DNA of 64,000 bases from Branchiostoma lanceolatum (Eukaryota > Chordata > Leptocardii > Amphioxiformes > Branchiostomatidae). The notes below the pieces were generated by a model. The model was not told the origin of the DNA. It was given only the letters and a program-made list of their open reading frames with translations, and did not search any database. The stretch spans positions 14,372,964-14,436,963 of the forward strand of contig NC_089729.1 in the NCBI RefSeq assembly GCF_035083965.1. The letters are read 5' to 3'. Below, piece by piece: positions 53,201 through 63,800 of this stretch (positions are counted from its first letter, which is position 1; each line of letters opens with the position of its first letter). The translations under genes and the position numbers were made by a program.

Positions 53201-56200
53201 CCTCTGCTTCTCCGCTAATCTGAAACATATGAAGCATCCTTGTCAGTGTAAAAGATATAAAAACATACGTAGATGAAATCCATAAATTTATGTTGTGTAG
53301 CCTTGTCACCTAAGAATCTCGTGGATTTATCCTCCTGTATTAAACTATTTAGCTCATTCCACAGTAATCGCTTTAATCTAGTACATAAGAAAGAAGTGAA
53401 TCAAATTTGCTTTTATTTCGTACTAAAACTAGCATATAGACGACCAAACTTTTACAGTATATATTATGTAAAATACCCTTTATAATCAACCACTTAAATT
53501 ATTCGCCTTCAAAATCTGAAACAAATTTGGTCACTGCAGTTCCAAGAAAGTTTCTACGCCTGATCTTCACGAGTCCGAGATCTTTCTACCTTTAAAAATA
53601 ATCGTGACCATAGCATGTCTAAAACATGAGATATTAAAACAGGTAGTCATTATTTCCTCATTTGACAATTAAAGAATAAAAGGTTTTACCGAAATTGTCG
53701 TTTCTTCGTTTAGCAGATAATTGAATCCCAAAAAGAGGTCACGGCGTCGTCGCACGAGCCTAGTTGAATTCATGGTACTTGTATCATTTAAGCCCGACAC
53801 TGGTGAAGCTTCGATGAAAACATATTCACCAACTTCCGTCCAAGACATCACCTGTCGTCAGAAAAATATTATCAAGATCACATTTACTCCAATAAAATGA
53901 AACAACTTGTCAGAATGGTAGCTATAATACATCATCATCTGCACTTTATATTTATATACTTATATACGTCTATTTATATATACAACATATCTGAGATATG
54001 TCATATACGTCTATCTCTGTTTTGATCTCTGAAAGTATTTTGAAATCAGTTTCTAATCAATACCTTTGACATGAAAGGCCCGCTATTCCTCCCTGCCACG
54101 GTGTCACCGATTTGAAATTGTAGATCTTCTGTTGTTTGACCGTTGTAAACCATTAAGCCAGCTTTGTTATCACCTCCCTCGCAGTGAAGATCTGGAGTCT
54201 TGCTCACCGACTCGGAGCTGCTTGCAAGCATCAGCCTGCATTGGTAGAAATAACAATTGTTCCATGTGAATTATGGGAACAGCATGAAAATTTCAAGAAC
54301 ATTGCACTGGTGCACTAAGGAACAAGCATTCGACAATGCCAGACTGCACCCCCTTTGTTCTCCTTAGTGTCATTGTTTGCTGAAATACATATGGTGAACT
54401 TGTCATATCTAGTTTTGAAATGTAACGTTATGTAACTTTTCAATATGTAAAGAAATCGATTCGTTTCATTATTCTCTGTCATCGTTAACACCAAGCGGTG
54501 TTCATGTTGAATACAATGTTGTTGACAGTTTAACCATCATGTACCCTCGCCGAGAAGGTTCCAGGCAAATATATATGTTCACGGTAGCGTAGCGGTATTT
54601 GTTTATGGTTGGTCAGCACAGGTAAAGAAGCTTTGGGTGGACTGCTGAGGGTAATTTGATCACTATGTAGGAATGAATTCTTATCTACATTGAACAAAGT
54701 CGGCGTTATTTACAGTAAATATGACATCACTGCGGACAGATAAAAACTTGGTAATATACCTGTTGCCGTCTGGCAGCATCTCGGCACAATTCACTAACTT
54801 CGTCTCAACGTACGAGAAAGGACCACTGCTCGAGATGTCTGTTATTGTCTCGAGCCACCCCATGCTGTTGTTGCCGACTATTACGTCTTCTTCGCTGACA
54901 GAAAATGCATCAAAATCGCTTCTCTTCATAACAAAGAACGTTGAAGTCCATTCTTTGCCCAGGCTAGAGATGTACTTTTCCCCGGTACATTTGTATACAT
55001 CAATATCTGTGGCGAAATTCAACATTGTCTCGTAAAAATTGGAGTTATAGAACGTCTTACCTTCACTAGATGATACTAACCTTTACGACTGACCGTGACT
55101 GCTTTCTCATATCTTTCGACATCATTGTATAGTACAAAGCATACATCATGTAAGGTCCTGATTGGCACAATTTCTCTTTGATGAATATTATGTTAAATCA
55201 ACACCATAAATGCCACGAGGATAAAATTTCCGCCACCATTTTGGTATAATTGTATCTTTTTGAATTATGCAAATGAGGTCTTTATTTGCATAATTGATTT
55301 CATCAATATACCTCTCTTAATCAGTTAGATGCTCTGAAGTTACATGTTTGAAAGTCCAAGCCAGACTAAATGGCGCTCCTAGCGGCCGCGCCCGACGGAT
55401 CAACAAATCCATTGTTTACCTTCCTCAACGGTGTGGAAGGTGCCGTAGCCTTGTAAGTCTTCGTTGAGGGCACTGAAGAGGAGCGACTCGTCAGGTATGT
55501 GTTCGACAGTTGCTTCGTCTTCAATCGGCACAGCGTCAACCGAGCCCCGGAAACTCATGTAAGGTATAACGTCTTCCAAATTTGCAGCACTTGCAATCAC
55601 AAACGCGTAGGGTCCTGCAAAATGACGAACACATTATAGACTGTACAGTCATGTAATACATGTAAAGTCACGTAAGGCATTTTAAAAATTCGTGAATCTT
55701 TGCATGAATATGTTCTCTTCTCTTGCCTACGCAAGTGGAAATGTTGTTACCTTTACCGGGATTATCGGTCTTTCACAAATAATTGCATGGAAAGTCTGCC
55801 CACCAGATGCCTATGTTTTAAGTACCGTTTGTGTGTCGTGTGTGGACAGCATAACTCGAGAAGCTGATGATGCATCATAACGATATTTACTAGGTGAATA
55901 GGGGTCGAGAAAACAAAGGTCAGGTTCGATAATGGACCTCCTCAGTGTACTGCATGCAGCGGAACTTTGATATCTTGTGTTCTGCATATGCCATGGCTAT
56001 CATCGCTTTTTGAGTGGTAGATAGCTCTAGGCAGAAACAGCAAGTGGTGTAGGTTTGGGCCCCCTTGCATCTGTTCTATTGGAAACAAAGGAGCCGATTT
56101 GTTTCAGACTTTGATCGAAAGAGAATAACTTAAAAAGGGATCGTCATGGTCATTCAATTTACATGATAGAGTGTCATCAATTTAAAGAGTATAATTTTTA

Positions 56201-59200
56201 GGCCACTTTTCCCAAAAAATGCAACGTTTGTACCCCTACCGGAATATATCAGAGGTGTTTTGAACGCGTATTGAACAATCCTTTTGTAAAATCTCCAACG
56301 AAAAAAAGCATGCACTTCCAACAAAATCCGCTGACCAAGACCACTAATTATGTCCGGGTCCGATAAGCTACCTACCACTCAAACACCGTGTCATGTTCAG
56401 AACATCAGAAGACAAAACCTGCATTCGCGCTGCAGTAATATAGAAAGCCCCTAGGAGACCCATACTTAATCAATCGAATTTTCCCTTATTTGCCCACAAC
56501 TAACCAACGAATACATATCTATAAAATTGGGCTACAAACACTAACCATGAGGTATGATGCTGTCCACTTTGTGCATGATTCCCCCAGCCTGGCCACTCAC
56601 TACAACGTCTCCCACTTCAAAACCCGTTGGGTTTGGGGCAACCAACAACGTAGCACTTTCGCCGAAATCCGAAGGAAAAACAACGGGGCAGGTATAAAGA
56701 GTTGTTTCGGCCGGATCAACTGCTTTAACATTATCGCCTACCTGGACAACGTTTTTGTGGGGAATTGAATCATTTTGGGCAGGCAGCCCATCGGGGCATT
56801 TTGCCTCGTTCCAGCTGGGACAAAAGGTAGTCTGTCAGAAGAAAAGTAGTCACTGGTTAATTCAACGGGTCAACATTCCCGAGCTCTGGGAATTCATTGT
56901 AGTTTGTATAATGTATTTTCTGCTTACTATATATAGTCGTGGAATTCAAAAACAGTAATCACCGTCAATCACCTAACTACAATATGCTGCTTTAAAGAGT
57001 CGCCATGTGGTAACGATATAAAACCGCTATAAGAAGTTACAGGTCAAAGTTAAACTGTAATTTTCAACACAAAAATTGGACCTTCCCAAATTTCCCATTT
57101 CCAAACTGCATTGCTTTTGTGACGTCATGTAAGACTGATAAGACGTCATGTAAAATTGATTTTGTGCCCAACATTCTTACTGTGTCAATCGTGACCAGAG
57201 TATTCAGACAACTTATGAGGTCCTCTATATATTATATTTATCTTAGTAGCACCCAATGACAAAACCCTCAAGGAGAATACGAGTGAAGTCATATATCACA
57301 CACAGTGTCAAGGTCAAAACATCAAATGCCCTTGCAAGGAAACATACATTGGAGAGTTACTTAACAAGATTGGCAACATAAAAAGATGTTGCCATGGCGA
57401 CGGTGGTCTCTGTTAACGTTTTTGTTTTTAACCCACATGCAAATAAGGACCTCGCATAATTGCGGCATAAATCATATCAGTCGATCACCTTCTCTACCAA
57501 AATAACACAAGTTGTCAAATGTATGAAAATCTTGATTTCACAAAAAAAGATATCGTACCATTTCCTCATAAATTATGTAAATAAGGCCCTCTATGCAAGA
57601 TTTGTGTCTAATAGTGGCCACATTTACTTAACTTCCAAAAAGTGCAAAAATGAAATCCCCATCACTATGGATTTATAGTATTTTGTCATTAATTATGCAA
57701 ATCAAGTATCAATTTGCATAATTGATATCTATCGATATTTATCTCTTTCTCAGTTACATATGTCATGTGTTTGAGAGTCCTATAATAGAATGCAGCTGAT
57801 TTATTAACTGTCCTCATTAATTATGCAAATCAGATATTGATTTGCATAATTGGCATATGATTGTGTAAATCATCTTTTAAGCTATCTACTCACCAAAAAT
57901 TATGATAATCCGTCATCCCCTTCTTGCGTTATTCAATTTCAAAGTTAGAGTCAAAATCAGCTCCTGCAGTTCCAAAAAAAGCCGCTAGGGGGTCCAAATC
58001 TACAGGACATATTTTCCTAACAAAGAGCTATCCACCACTTAAAAATTCATGACTATAGCATGTTCAAAAGACGAGATTTTAAAAGTGAAAGTTCCCCTGC
58101 AGTACCATAGAAAGTCGCTAGGGGGCCCAAAATCCAATCATTACAAGGTCTCCCACAGACCTACCCACCTACAAAATATGAAGACAATACATCCAGGCAT
58201 TCTTGAGTTATCGTCTTATGGACTTTCACATTCCTGTACAATTCCTAGAATTCCTGCAATCTGCACACAATATAGTAAAAATTTGGCTCGCCCCTGAGGC
58301 GTCGCCAAAAACAGGTTTCTTGAAGTGCCCATGCAAGCTCCACAACCTTGGACGTGTCACAACACATAAACTTTGTCAGATTGGACAAAGTAAAAATCTT
58401 GGACACAAAACCAAACTTCGCTGCAACAGGAGTGAAAAAAGCCCAACAGGAGATAATCCTTTAAAGAGACGAGGGGAGGGAGGGGGGGTAATAACTCTTT
58501 GCAACTTATGATCGACTGCTCACCGAGTCACGTGATTGATCTGCTTAACGTGACGTCACAGAAGCAGTGGATTGCTAATTTGTTGACAGAGACTGGAGCT
58601 GGACAGCCAAACATTTGGGTAGGTTCAATTTTTGTTTTCAGGACGCTCAAATTGAATGCCACATTGGAAATTTTCACGTCAACACTAGAATGGAAATAAA
58701 CGAACCACAAGTAGTAGCTGTGCCCTTGACCTACCTCTTGATCAAAGCACGCTTCCATGGACCTGCAGTGTTCGCACACGTCAGCGTTGTACTTGGTCTT
58801 TGTCTCGTCACAATGTGTCTCATCACAGGACATAGTCTGGTAGAAATACAAAACGTCACAAATCAATGACTTTTCATAGTTTTGTTTCCAAGGGAAAGGT
58901 TTTTGGTTTGTTCCAGTTTAATCCAAAATAGATTTATTTCTAAAACTATTCAGTCAAGTTTTGAAATGGGTATGTACACTGGAAAAAAAAGTAAAACTAA
59001 TGTTTCTACTTCCACGTAAGTAAAGTATAGATATTTTTACTTTGTCAACAAAACAAGGATTCTAGTTAGTATGATTCAATAAGCAGTTCTGCACAGACTG
59101 CAAAGCAAACGTGAGCAAATTACATGCATGCGAACTAACCGCTAAGTGTTCGGAGCACGACCCCGTGTCTCCTGCAGAGAAACATGCGTAGTAGAACCAC

Positions 59201-59737
59201 GACAGACACGTGGTGTCATTGGCACCGAATTCAGTCCCTGTCAGACATTCTTGAGTGACGTCACACCAGCCACACCCAGGGATGTCTGAACACGAGAGGC
59301 AATCTTGGGAGCTGTTGCATTGTGGCGTTTCGTCCTTGATGAATAAGAGTATATCATTGGTGACAAAACCGCATAGATGTTATCGCGGCAGTCTAACATT
59401 AAAAAGTGATCTATTCTGAGGTCAAGTCCTGTTGTTGAACACCACACAATATGCTATCAGCTTCAAATTATCAAATGTTTCTGCGGTTTGGTAGAATAGT
59501 TTATTCAACTATTCCGGAACATTTACTAGAAGGAAACTTTTCGTCTAGCTACTGCTTGTATTGCATGATTATGTAATCATATTCGGGATGAAAGTCTTTA
59601 GGTATCACAACGTAGTTTTTTTGATTAGGTCAATTGTGTAATTTTATCTATCTCGTAAAATGATATCCACTTTCTTATATCCCGTATGCTATGCGATCGA
59701 TAAACATTTCCTTTGATAGTCAACTGACACATACATT

Positions 59738-59778
<41 letters not shown>

Positions 59779-60877
59779 GCACAGGGTGACCTTACGATGA
59801 ATGTTGCTTGAAATGGTCCTTAAAACAAGACTCACATAGCCTGTATCTGTACTTGGAGTGGTCTGAAAATCCAAGACTTGAGCTGGAAACGAACAGAAAT
59901 TTGGATCTTGGATTTTTTTTTCACTTTGTTTTCAATTCTGACTGTTAAACAAAAAGAATACGTAATGAAAAATATTCCCTATATATATATAAAGCACATG
60001 CCCATAAACAAATGAACAAGAATTGACATCTTTGGTAGTAAAAAAACAGTGAAGGTATGAAAGAGAAAGGAAAATATCTATATTCCTCTTGATTTTGAAT
60101 TATGGGTAATTGAGTATCTCGTATTAAGCGAAATTTTGGAGTAATTCATCGTGTCATATGATTGTAAAAACAGTAAAGCTCAAAATAGTACATCCGTAAG
60201 CCATAACACGCCCGGATGAACCCCAAACACAATGCTCCTTAAAATCGATAAAAGGGCAACCCAATACAAACAATCGGCACACAAAGAGATACAACATGGC
60301 AAGCTACTCTAAACAAGGTAGAATAAAAAACAACATAGACTAGAATAAGCATTTCCAGAGGATCTCAATGGAACCTACAATCTGTACATCATATTCAACA
60401 TATGCGTTTATCGTTATGTTTCAGCTTGTAGTTTGTTCGAATTTATGGGGAGAGTTTCTGACACTCGTATAAACCCATCTTTGTGATTTGTGCGTTATGT
60501 TGAGTTGTAAAGTGAGCTGACTAAAACCTAGACGCACTGCTTCATATTGGATCATACAAGCAGCTCGTTACTATCTTACTTCTTCAAATTTTAACGGTTT
60601 CACATTTCAAGGTAGGCTTTCATTTCGGCTATCAGCATTTTTAGACATAGAAAAACTTGAAGAAACTGGAAATGATATCTCGATTCGTTACATTGCAGTT
60701 GAGAGCCTATCCACCTATTTATCCAGGTAATATTTAAGTATCAAGAGAGCAAGCTTCAAATCGTATCGTTACGTTTCATTCCGGACTTGATTTACATAGA
60801 TATACGATAATCAACAAACCATGAGTATTGCCGGCCATGCTGACCAACATGAGAATCAAAAGTGCTCCCCACTTCAT
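47293..60877 (-). CDS. Predicted secreted mosaic protein: PSI, Gly-Asp-Val repeats, beta-rich region, Thr-Pro linker, vWA (19 coding exons)
   Basis: I do not recognise this gene as a whole. Coding exons (minus): 60820-60877, 59836-59882, 59140-59334, 58735-58836, 56546-56831, 55420-55614, 54760-55060, 54064-54235, 53690-53851, 53017-53219, 52454-52589, 52246-52341, 51407-51572, 50093-50309, 49198-49636, 48562-48720, 48127-48189, 47610-47790, 47293-47297. All phases agree and the sum is 3183 bases, 1060 aa plus stop. Order: signal peptide 1-19; PSI about 41-95; Cys-rich 101-150; Gly-Asp-Val repeats about 205-245, 347-388, 435-473; RRRR 486-489; beta-rich 490-775; Thr-rich linker 780-875; vWA about 880-1055. 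The protein should be exported and may work in adhesion or extracellular matrix; that is inference. The weakest junctions are the acceptor at 55061-55062 and the final 5-base coding exon, where a second acceptor would add about 30 residues. Confidence 0.78.
47610..48720 (-). CDS. vWA domain exons 2-4 of the mosaic gene
   Basis: Exon 48562-48720 encodes VGVIQFICASKWEIPFGKY and PRVGSAIYHM; exon 48127-48189 encodes FRDMARKVAVLLTDGRFGG; exon 47610-47790 encodes ARDAGIELYGTAVGRKAFIQ and ends in a Cys pair (PCVFAATLCNS). The order alpha-beta VGVIQF, VAVLLTDG and AGIELYGTAVG is the von Willebrand factor A fold used for adhesion and matrix binding. The intron between the first two exons holds a Penelope-like remnant. 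Confidence 0.88.
48300..48440 (+). mobile_element. Frameshifted Penelope-like element remnant
   Basis: GAGGGATCAAAGGCAGACAT then CAGACGAACC and ATCTCTGAACAGAGACGGCG retains the E-G-I-K ... I-R ... P-S-L-N-R-D-G signature of Penelope endonucleases, but in two frames. It is opposite in strand to the host gene and lies in its intron 16. Confidence 0.7.
49198..49636 (-). CDS. Thr-Pro-Tyr-Asp repeat linker and first vWA exon
   Basis: The exon starts PFPYCNSTTTPPPTTTTGG, continues as about eight copies of the heptad TTTTPYD (21-bp minisatellite, about 49370-49530), then TTSFGTTPSPDIPCIVDLVF opening the vWA domain with LLDGSCGIGRGRFEEAKQYI. The linker should be heavily O-glycosylated and extended. 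The donor is taken as GTGAGA at 49192-49197, ending the exon at AQ so that the next exon supplies VGVIQF. Confidence 0.85.
50093..53219 (-). CDS. Beta-rich region of the mosaic vWA gene (exons 10-14)
   Basis: Exons 53017-53219, 52454-52589, 52246-52341, 51407-51572 and 50093-50309 encode alternating small/polar strands such as VTFSGEASFSVEPYVKLRV, FVGEAGLGLKASGKISG, ISAELKAEARADAGVTLGAT and SADAKVTGKAEAKLSL. Tryptophan-rich turns (DLDWGWSFP, LPWWLLRRLPDWL, GATWRRG) break them. Repeated S/A-x-[KE]-x-x-[GA]-[KE]-A text suggests internal duplication of amphipathic strands, but no known domain was recognised. The region ends FCPKLDYIEWKAGIEEAVAS and a cysteine just before the Thr-rich linker. Confidence 0.7.
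50846..50933. repeat. Inverted repeat, 25-bp arms
   Basis: CCTCTCTTTGGGAAAATAGT then GAAGC pairs with GCTTCACTATTTTCCCATTG then AGAGG across a 38-base loop, with three mismatches. It lies in an intron of the vWA gene. Confidence 0.8.
53690..56831 (-). CDS. Region with three Gly-Asp-Val repeat units (mosaic vWA gene exons 5-9)
   Basis: Three stretches share one pattern: FEVGDVVVSGQAGGIMHKV followed by GPYAFVIASA (56546-56570 into 55614); FSVSEEDVIVGNNSMGWLE then GPFSYVETKL (exon 54760-55060); and FQIGDTVAGRNSGPFMSKV then GEYVFIEASP (54064 into 53851). Each reads F-x-[VI]-x-D-x-V-x-x-G, then a Gly-rich turn, a [KE]-[VI] strand and a G-x-[YF]-x-[FY]-[VI] strand, so they look like repeated beta units. 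I recall similar V-G-D-x-x-V-G-x-x-G-G-x-x-x-K-V motifs in large predicted secreted proteins of bacteria and cnidarians but cannot name a family. Exon 53690-53851 ends the third unit and carries STRLVRRRRD, a furin-type site. Confidence 0.7.
57692..57850. repeat. Two 31-bp ATTATGCAAAT palindromes
   Basis: ATTATGCAAATCAAGTATCA then ATTTGCATAAT (57692-57722) and ATTATGCAAATCAGATATTG then ATTTGCATAAT (57820-57850) are near-identical palindromes 97 bases apart, in intron 4 of the vWA gene. A looser version lies at 55263-55297. Each arm holds the octamer ATGCAAAT. Confidence 0.85.
57962..58131. repeat. Two copies of a dispersed TGCAGTTCCA...GCTAGGGGG repeat
   Basis: CTGCAGTTCCAAAAAAAGCC then GCTAGGGGGTCCAAA (57964-57999) and CTGCAGTACCATAGAAAGTC then GCTAGGGGGCCCAAA (58097-58131). 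Related text occurs at 9308-9345, 30540-30570 and 56429-56461, so this is a dispersed family, not a local duplication. Confidence 0.75.
59140..59334 (-). CDS. PSI-domain exon of the mosaic vWA gene
   Basis: The exon encodes 65 residues including QCNSSQDCLSCSDIPGC, GWCDVTQECL and ending GSCSEHLA. The C-x6-C-x2-C-x5-C-x2-C pattern around GCGWC is the plexin-semaphorin-integrin (PSI) module, an extracellular cystine-rich fold. It is a complete single exon with phase 0 at both ends. Confidence 0.85.
59740..59782. repeat. (CA)n microsatellite
   Basis: Alternating AC run of about 30 bases continuing into GCACACGCGCACA, in intron 2 of the vWA gene model. Confidence 0.9.
60820..60877 (-). CDS. Signal-peptide exon of the mosaic vWA gene
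   Basis: The ATG at 60875-60877 begins MKWGALLILMLVSMAGNTH, a basic residue followed by a strong hydrophobic core and small residues, as in a cleavable signal peptide. The donor follows CATG (GTTTGT). No other start with these properties occurs nearby, which decides the start. Confidence 0.8.
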
Positions 60878-63800
60878 CTCTTCTGTCGGTGTTCAGACGA
60901 ATACTCTGTAAGCAAGACAGTGTATATGCTTACCTCGTTTACCTCGTAAGCATAATAATGACAATCACATGCACCTCATCATTTAAGGAATGAAATATTT
61001 TACACAGTGTTTAAATGTGATTTACTCCGAAGTAAACAGAGTCAATAATATTTGGTTGATAAGATGAGCCAAAATTAAAATTAAGGTAAACAGATATTTG
61101 TAGTTTTGCTTGTTTTCTTGGAAGCTATATTAGACTAAATCCTCCCTCAAAAGTAGGCAGATAGCAACTGATAGTATTTTGCCACAAATCCACGAGTACA
61201 CATATTAATGACATGTAGCTCACCAGTGATATAGCGTGTAGAGATGCACTCTGAACACAGATCCGACTGAATTGGTGTCGACGTGTCAGACACATACGTT
61301 TCACCACGACCAATCGATCGCTTTGAAACTCAGATTCAAATCAGCCATGACCCGACAAATTGCTTCCTAGTTTGCTTTAGTGTCTAAATCTAGCAAAACA
61401 AACTCGCCAGTGAGATGCTGGAAGGTGTCAGCTTTTTAAAAAATGTTTTAATTTCAGATTAATAATTTCAGATTGATAATTTTACGATTAGCTTTGCGAT
61501 TTAACGTTTAAAGAAAAGTAGTGAAAACTTTTTAAACGTTAAATCGCGGTCACTTTCTATCCAAAGTGCCAAAATTATCAATCTGAAATCAAAACATCTT
61601 TTAAAAGCTGACACCTTCCAGCATCTCACTGGCGAGTTTGTTTTGCCAGATTTAGTCACTAAAGCAAACTAGGAAGCAATTTGTCGGGTCATGGCTGATT
61701 TGAATCTGAGTTTCAAAGCGATCGATTGGTCGGGGTGAAATACCCGTATGTCTGTTGCCGGGTTGGCTGACTGATGATCGACGTATGTTGAGACGTACTC
61801 AAAATATCATAGTTCAAGCTATACGCACTCGTGTTATGCTTTTGTTATTTGCCTACGTACATGCACAAACAGGGTTTGCAGTGAACTGCAGTGTTGGGTG
61901 AAAGCGAGTAGATCGTCACACCTATCATATACACTACATGCACGACAACTGTGCAAAATCGTATGTATTCAGTCTTAAATACCGCTGAGATATTTCTTTC
62001 CGTTTGTTCAAAAGAATTTAATACATCCCATTCTACAAATAGAGTCAGCTATATTCTAGGGGGAGAAAACCCGTACTGTATACAAATAGATCAATGTACT
62101 GAGAAGTACCAGGATATTCCACAATTATTCTTTGTCGAAATGTGTTTTGTAGACCCCGAACAACATTACATATATCATTGTACTGTCGCCAAAGAGTTCT
62201 CGTCTAGGAAAAATATTGCGTGTTTGAGCTTATCCCTCTCGTGGATTGAAGCTTTTTTCTTCTTTTTGATTTATCAAAGATACATGCCGCCTGTTGTCGT
62301 ATTGCTCGTACTTTATTCTATAGTCTGTTTTGCATGTGCTTTGGTATTCACGTTGGAGTATACAGTGAAAGCTTTCTTCTAAGAACGGAGAAAACATTGA
62401 AGAAGATATTGAAAGTGTTTTAGTAGGCAAGTAGTAGAAAAATACCTCTATGCTTGGGTGCTAATGATTAAATGGCATGATTTTTGGAGGGAAAGTTATT
62501 TCTTTTTTACTCTAAGTCTCTATGCTTTTTTTAAAATTACAACAAGACAATGCACAGTGGAGTGCCAGGCAGACTAATTGCAATTACACTGAATAAACAC
62601 TAAGGCAATTCATAGAATAAAACAATCTAAAACAATGTAGTTAATATTAAGTACACAATTGAGAGCTGTCTCAGCTGGATGCTAGGGGGCAGAAATTTTG
62701 CAATGTACGTGTGTAGTGCCCCAAACAGTTGTTTGTTGATGGCAAGGTCGTGGGTTGCTGACCCCTAGAGTAGGAGAGATGTCGTTAAGTTGTTACTAAG
62801 TAATGGGCATAAAACTTCTTCTCTTGGAAAAAAATCATACAGTATGAGACCCCTGCCCAAAAAAAGCGCATAAAGAAAAATTATTAACTTTATGTTTGTT
62901 CTTCGGACAATCCTTGACCAATTGTCGGTTCTGCGGTCGGACCGATGTTTAGTGTGGTGCTGGTTTGAGTGGACACACCATCCCCGTTGCTGCCTGGATG
63001 TCCATGTAGATGTAAATTCATACGACATGTTTGTACTTAAATCTGTGAATTTAAAGAGAAACACACATCCCAATCTTACACAAAGCCATGATATATATTC
63101 AGGCATTCAAACTCGGTGGAATGAACCAACAATGTGAGAGCAGCGGCCGTTAATGCCGAAAAGGCCGGAGGACACACTATCCGGAGCAGTCAGGACAATC
63201 GGAGTTCCCGTTATATATCTTTGCTAGGGGGACGGAGTGGTTGGCCGTTGTGCATTTGAAGGTAGGGAATGTACATTCTATATCTTCAACTATGTCGGTA
63301 TGGTCAATGGCACGTATACATTAGCACAATACTAGTAACTTGCGGAGCCAAAATAATTAGATAGTACTGGCGTATACTGGCACGGATCTGCACATTCCTT
63401 ATTTTTACGATATAGGCAGAGTTATAAGACAGACAGGTGATTACCCCGTATACGTAGGATGCGTGACAATTTGAGGGAACCGTATCATTCAGTTAGTATT
63501 TACTACTGTTCACTTTCTGTCAAGTCATCGACCAAACGAAAATATTCAGTTGCCCAAACTTAACACCTAATTGTACAGGAGATTCTTGTTGTATTTGAAA
63601 TAGACTTCTCTTTATGATATGAAAATATAAACCAGATACTTAATGATTCAGTAATTTTCTCTACCTGGCCTGTCATGTCCCTAGCTCTATGGTACACGGT
63701 TTGCTCAAACTGATCAAAGTTAATGAGGTCTTCTTGAAATGGCTGAAGATAAGGATAAACCCGTATTCAGACCATGCAGAGCAGAATGGACATTACTTGG

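Noticed and set aside
61951-62382. 143-codon plus-strand frame with two hydrophobic stretches
   Set aside because: Longest frame of the right flank, but no recognised motif, no splice partners and AT-biased composition; kept only as a note.
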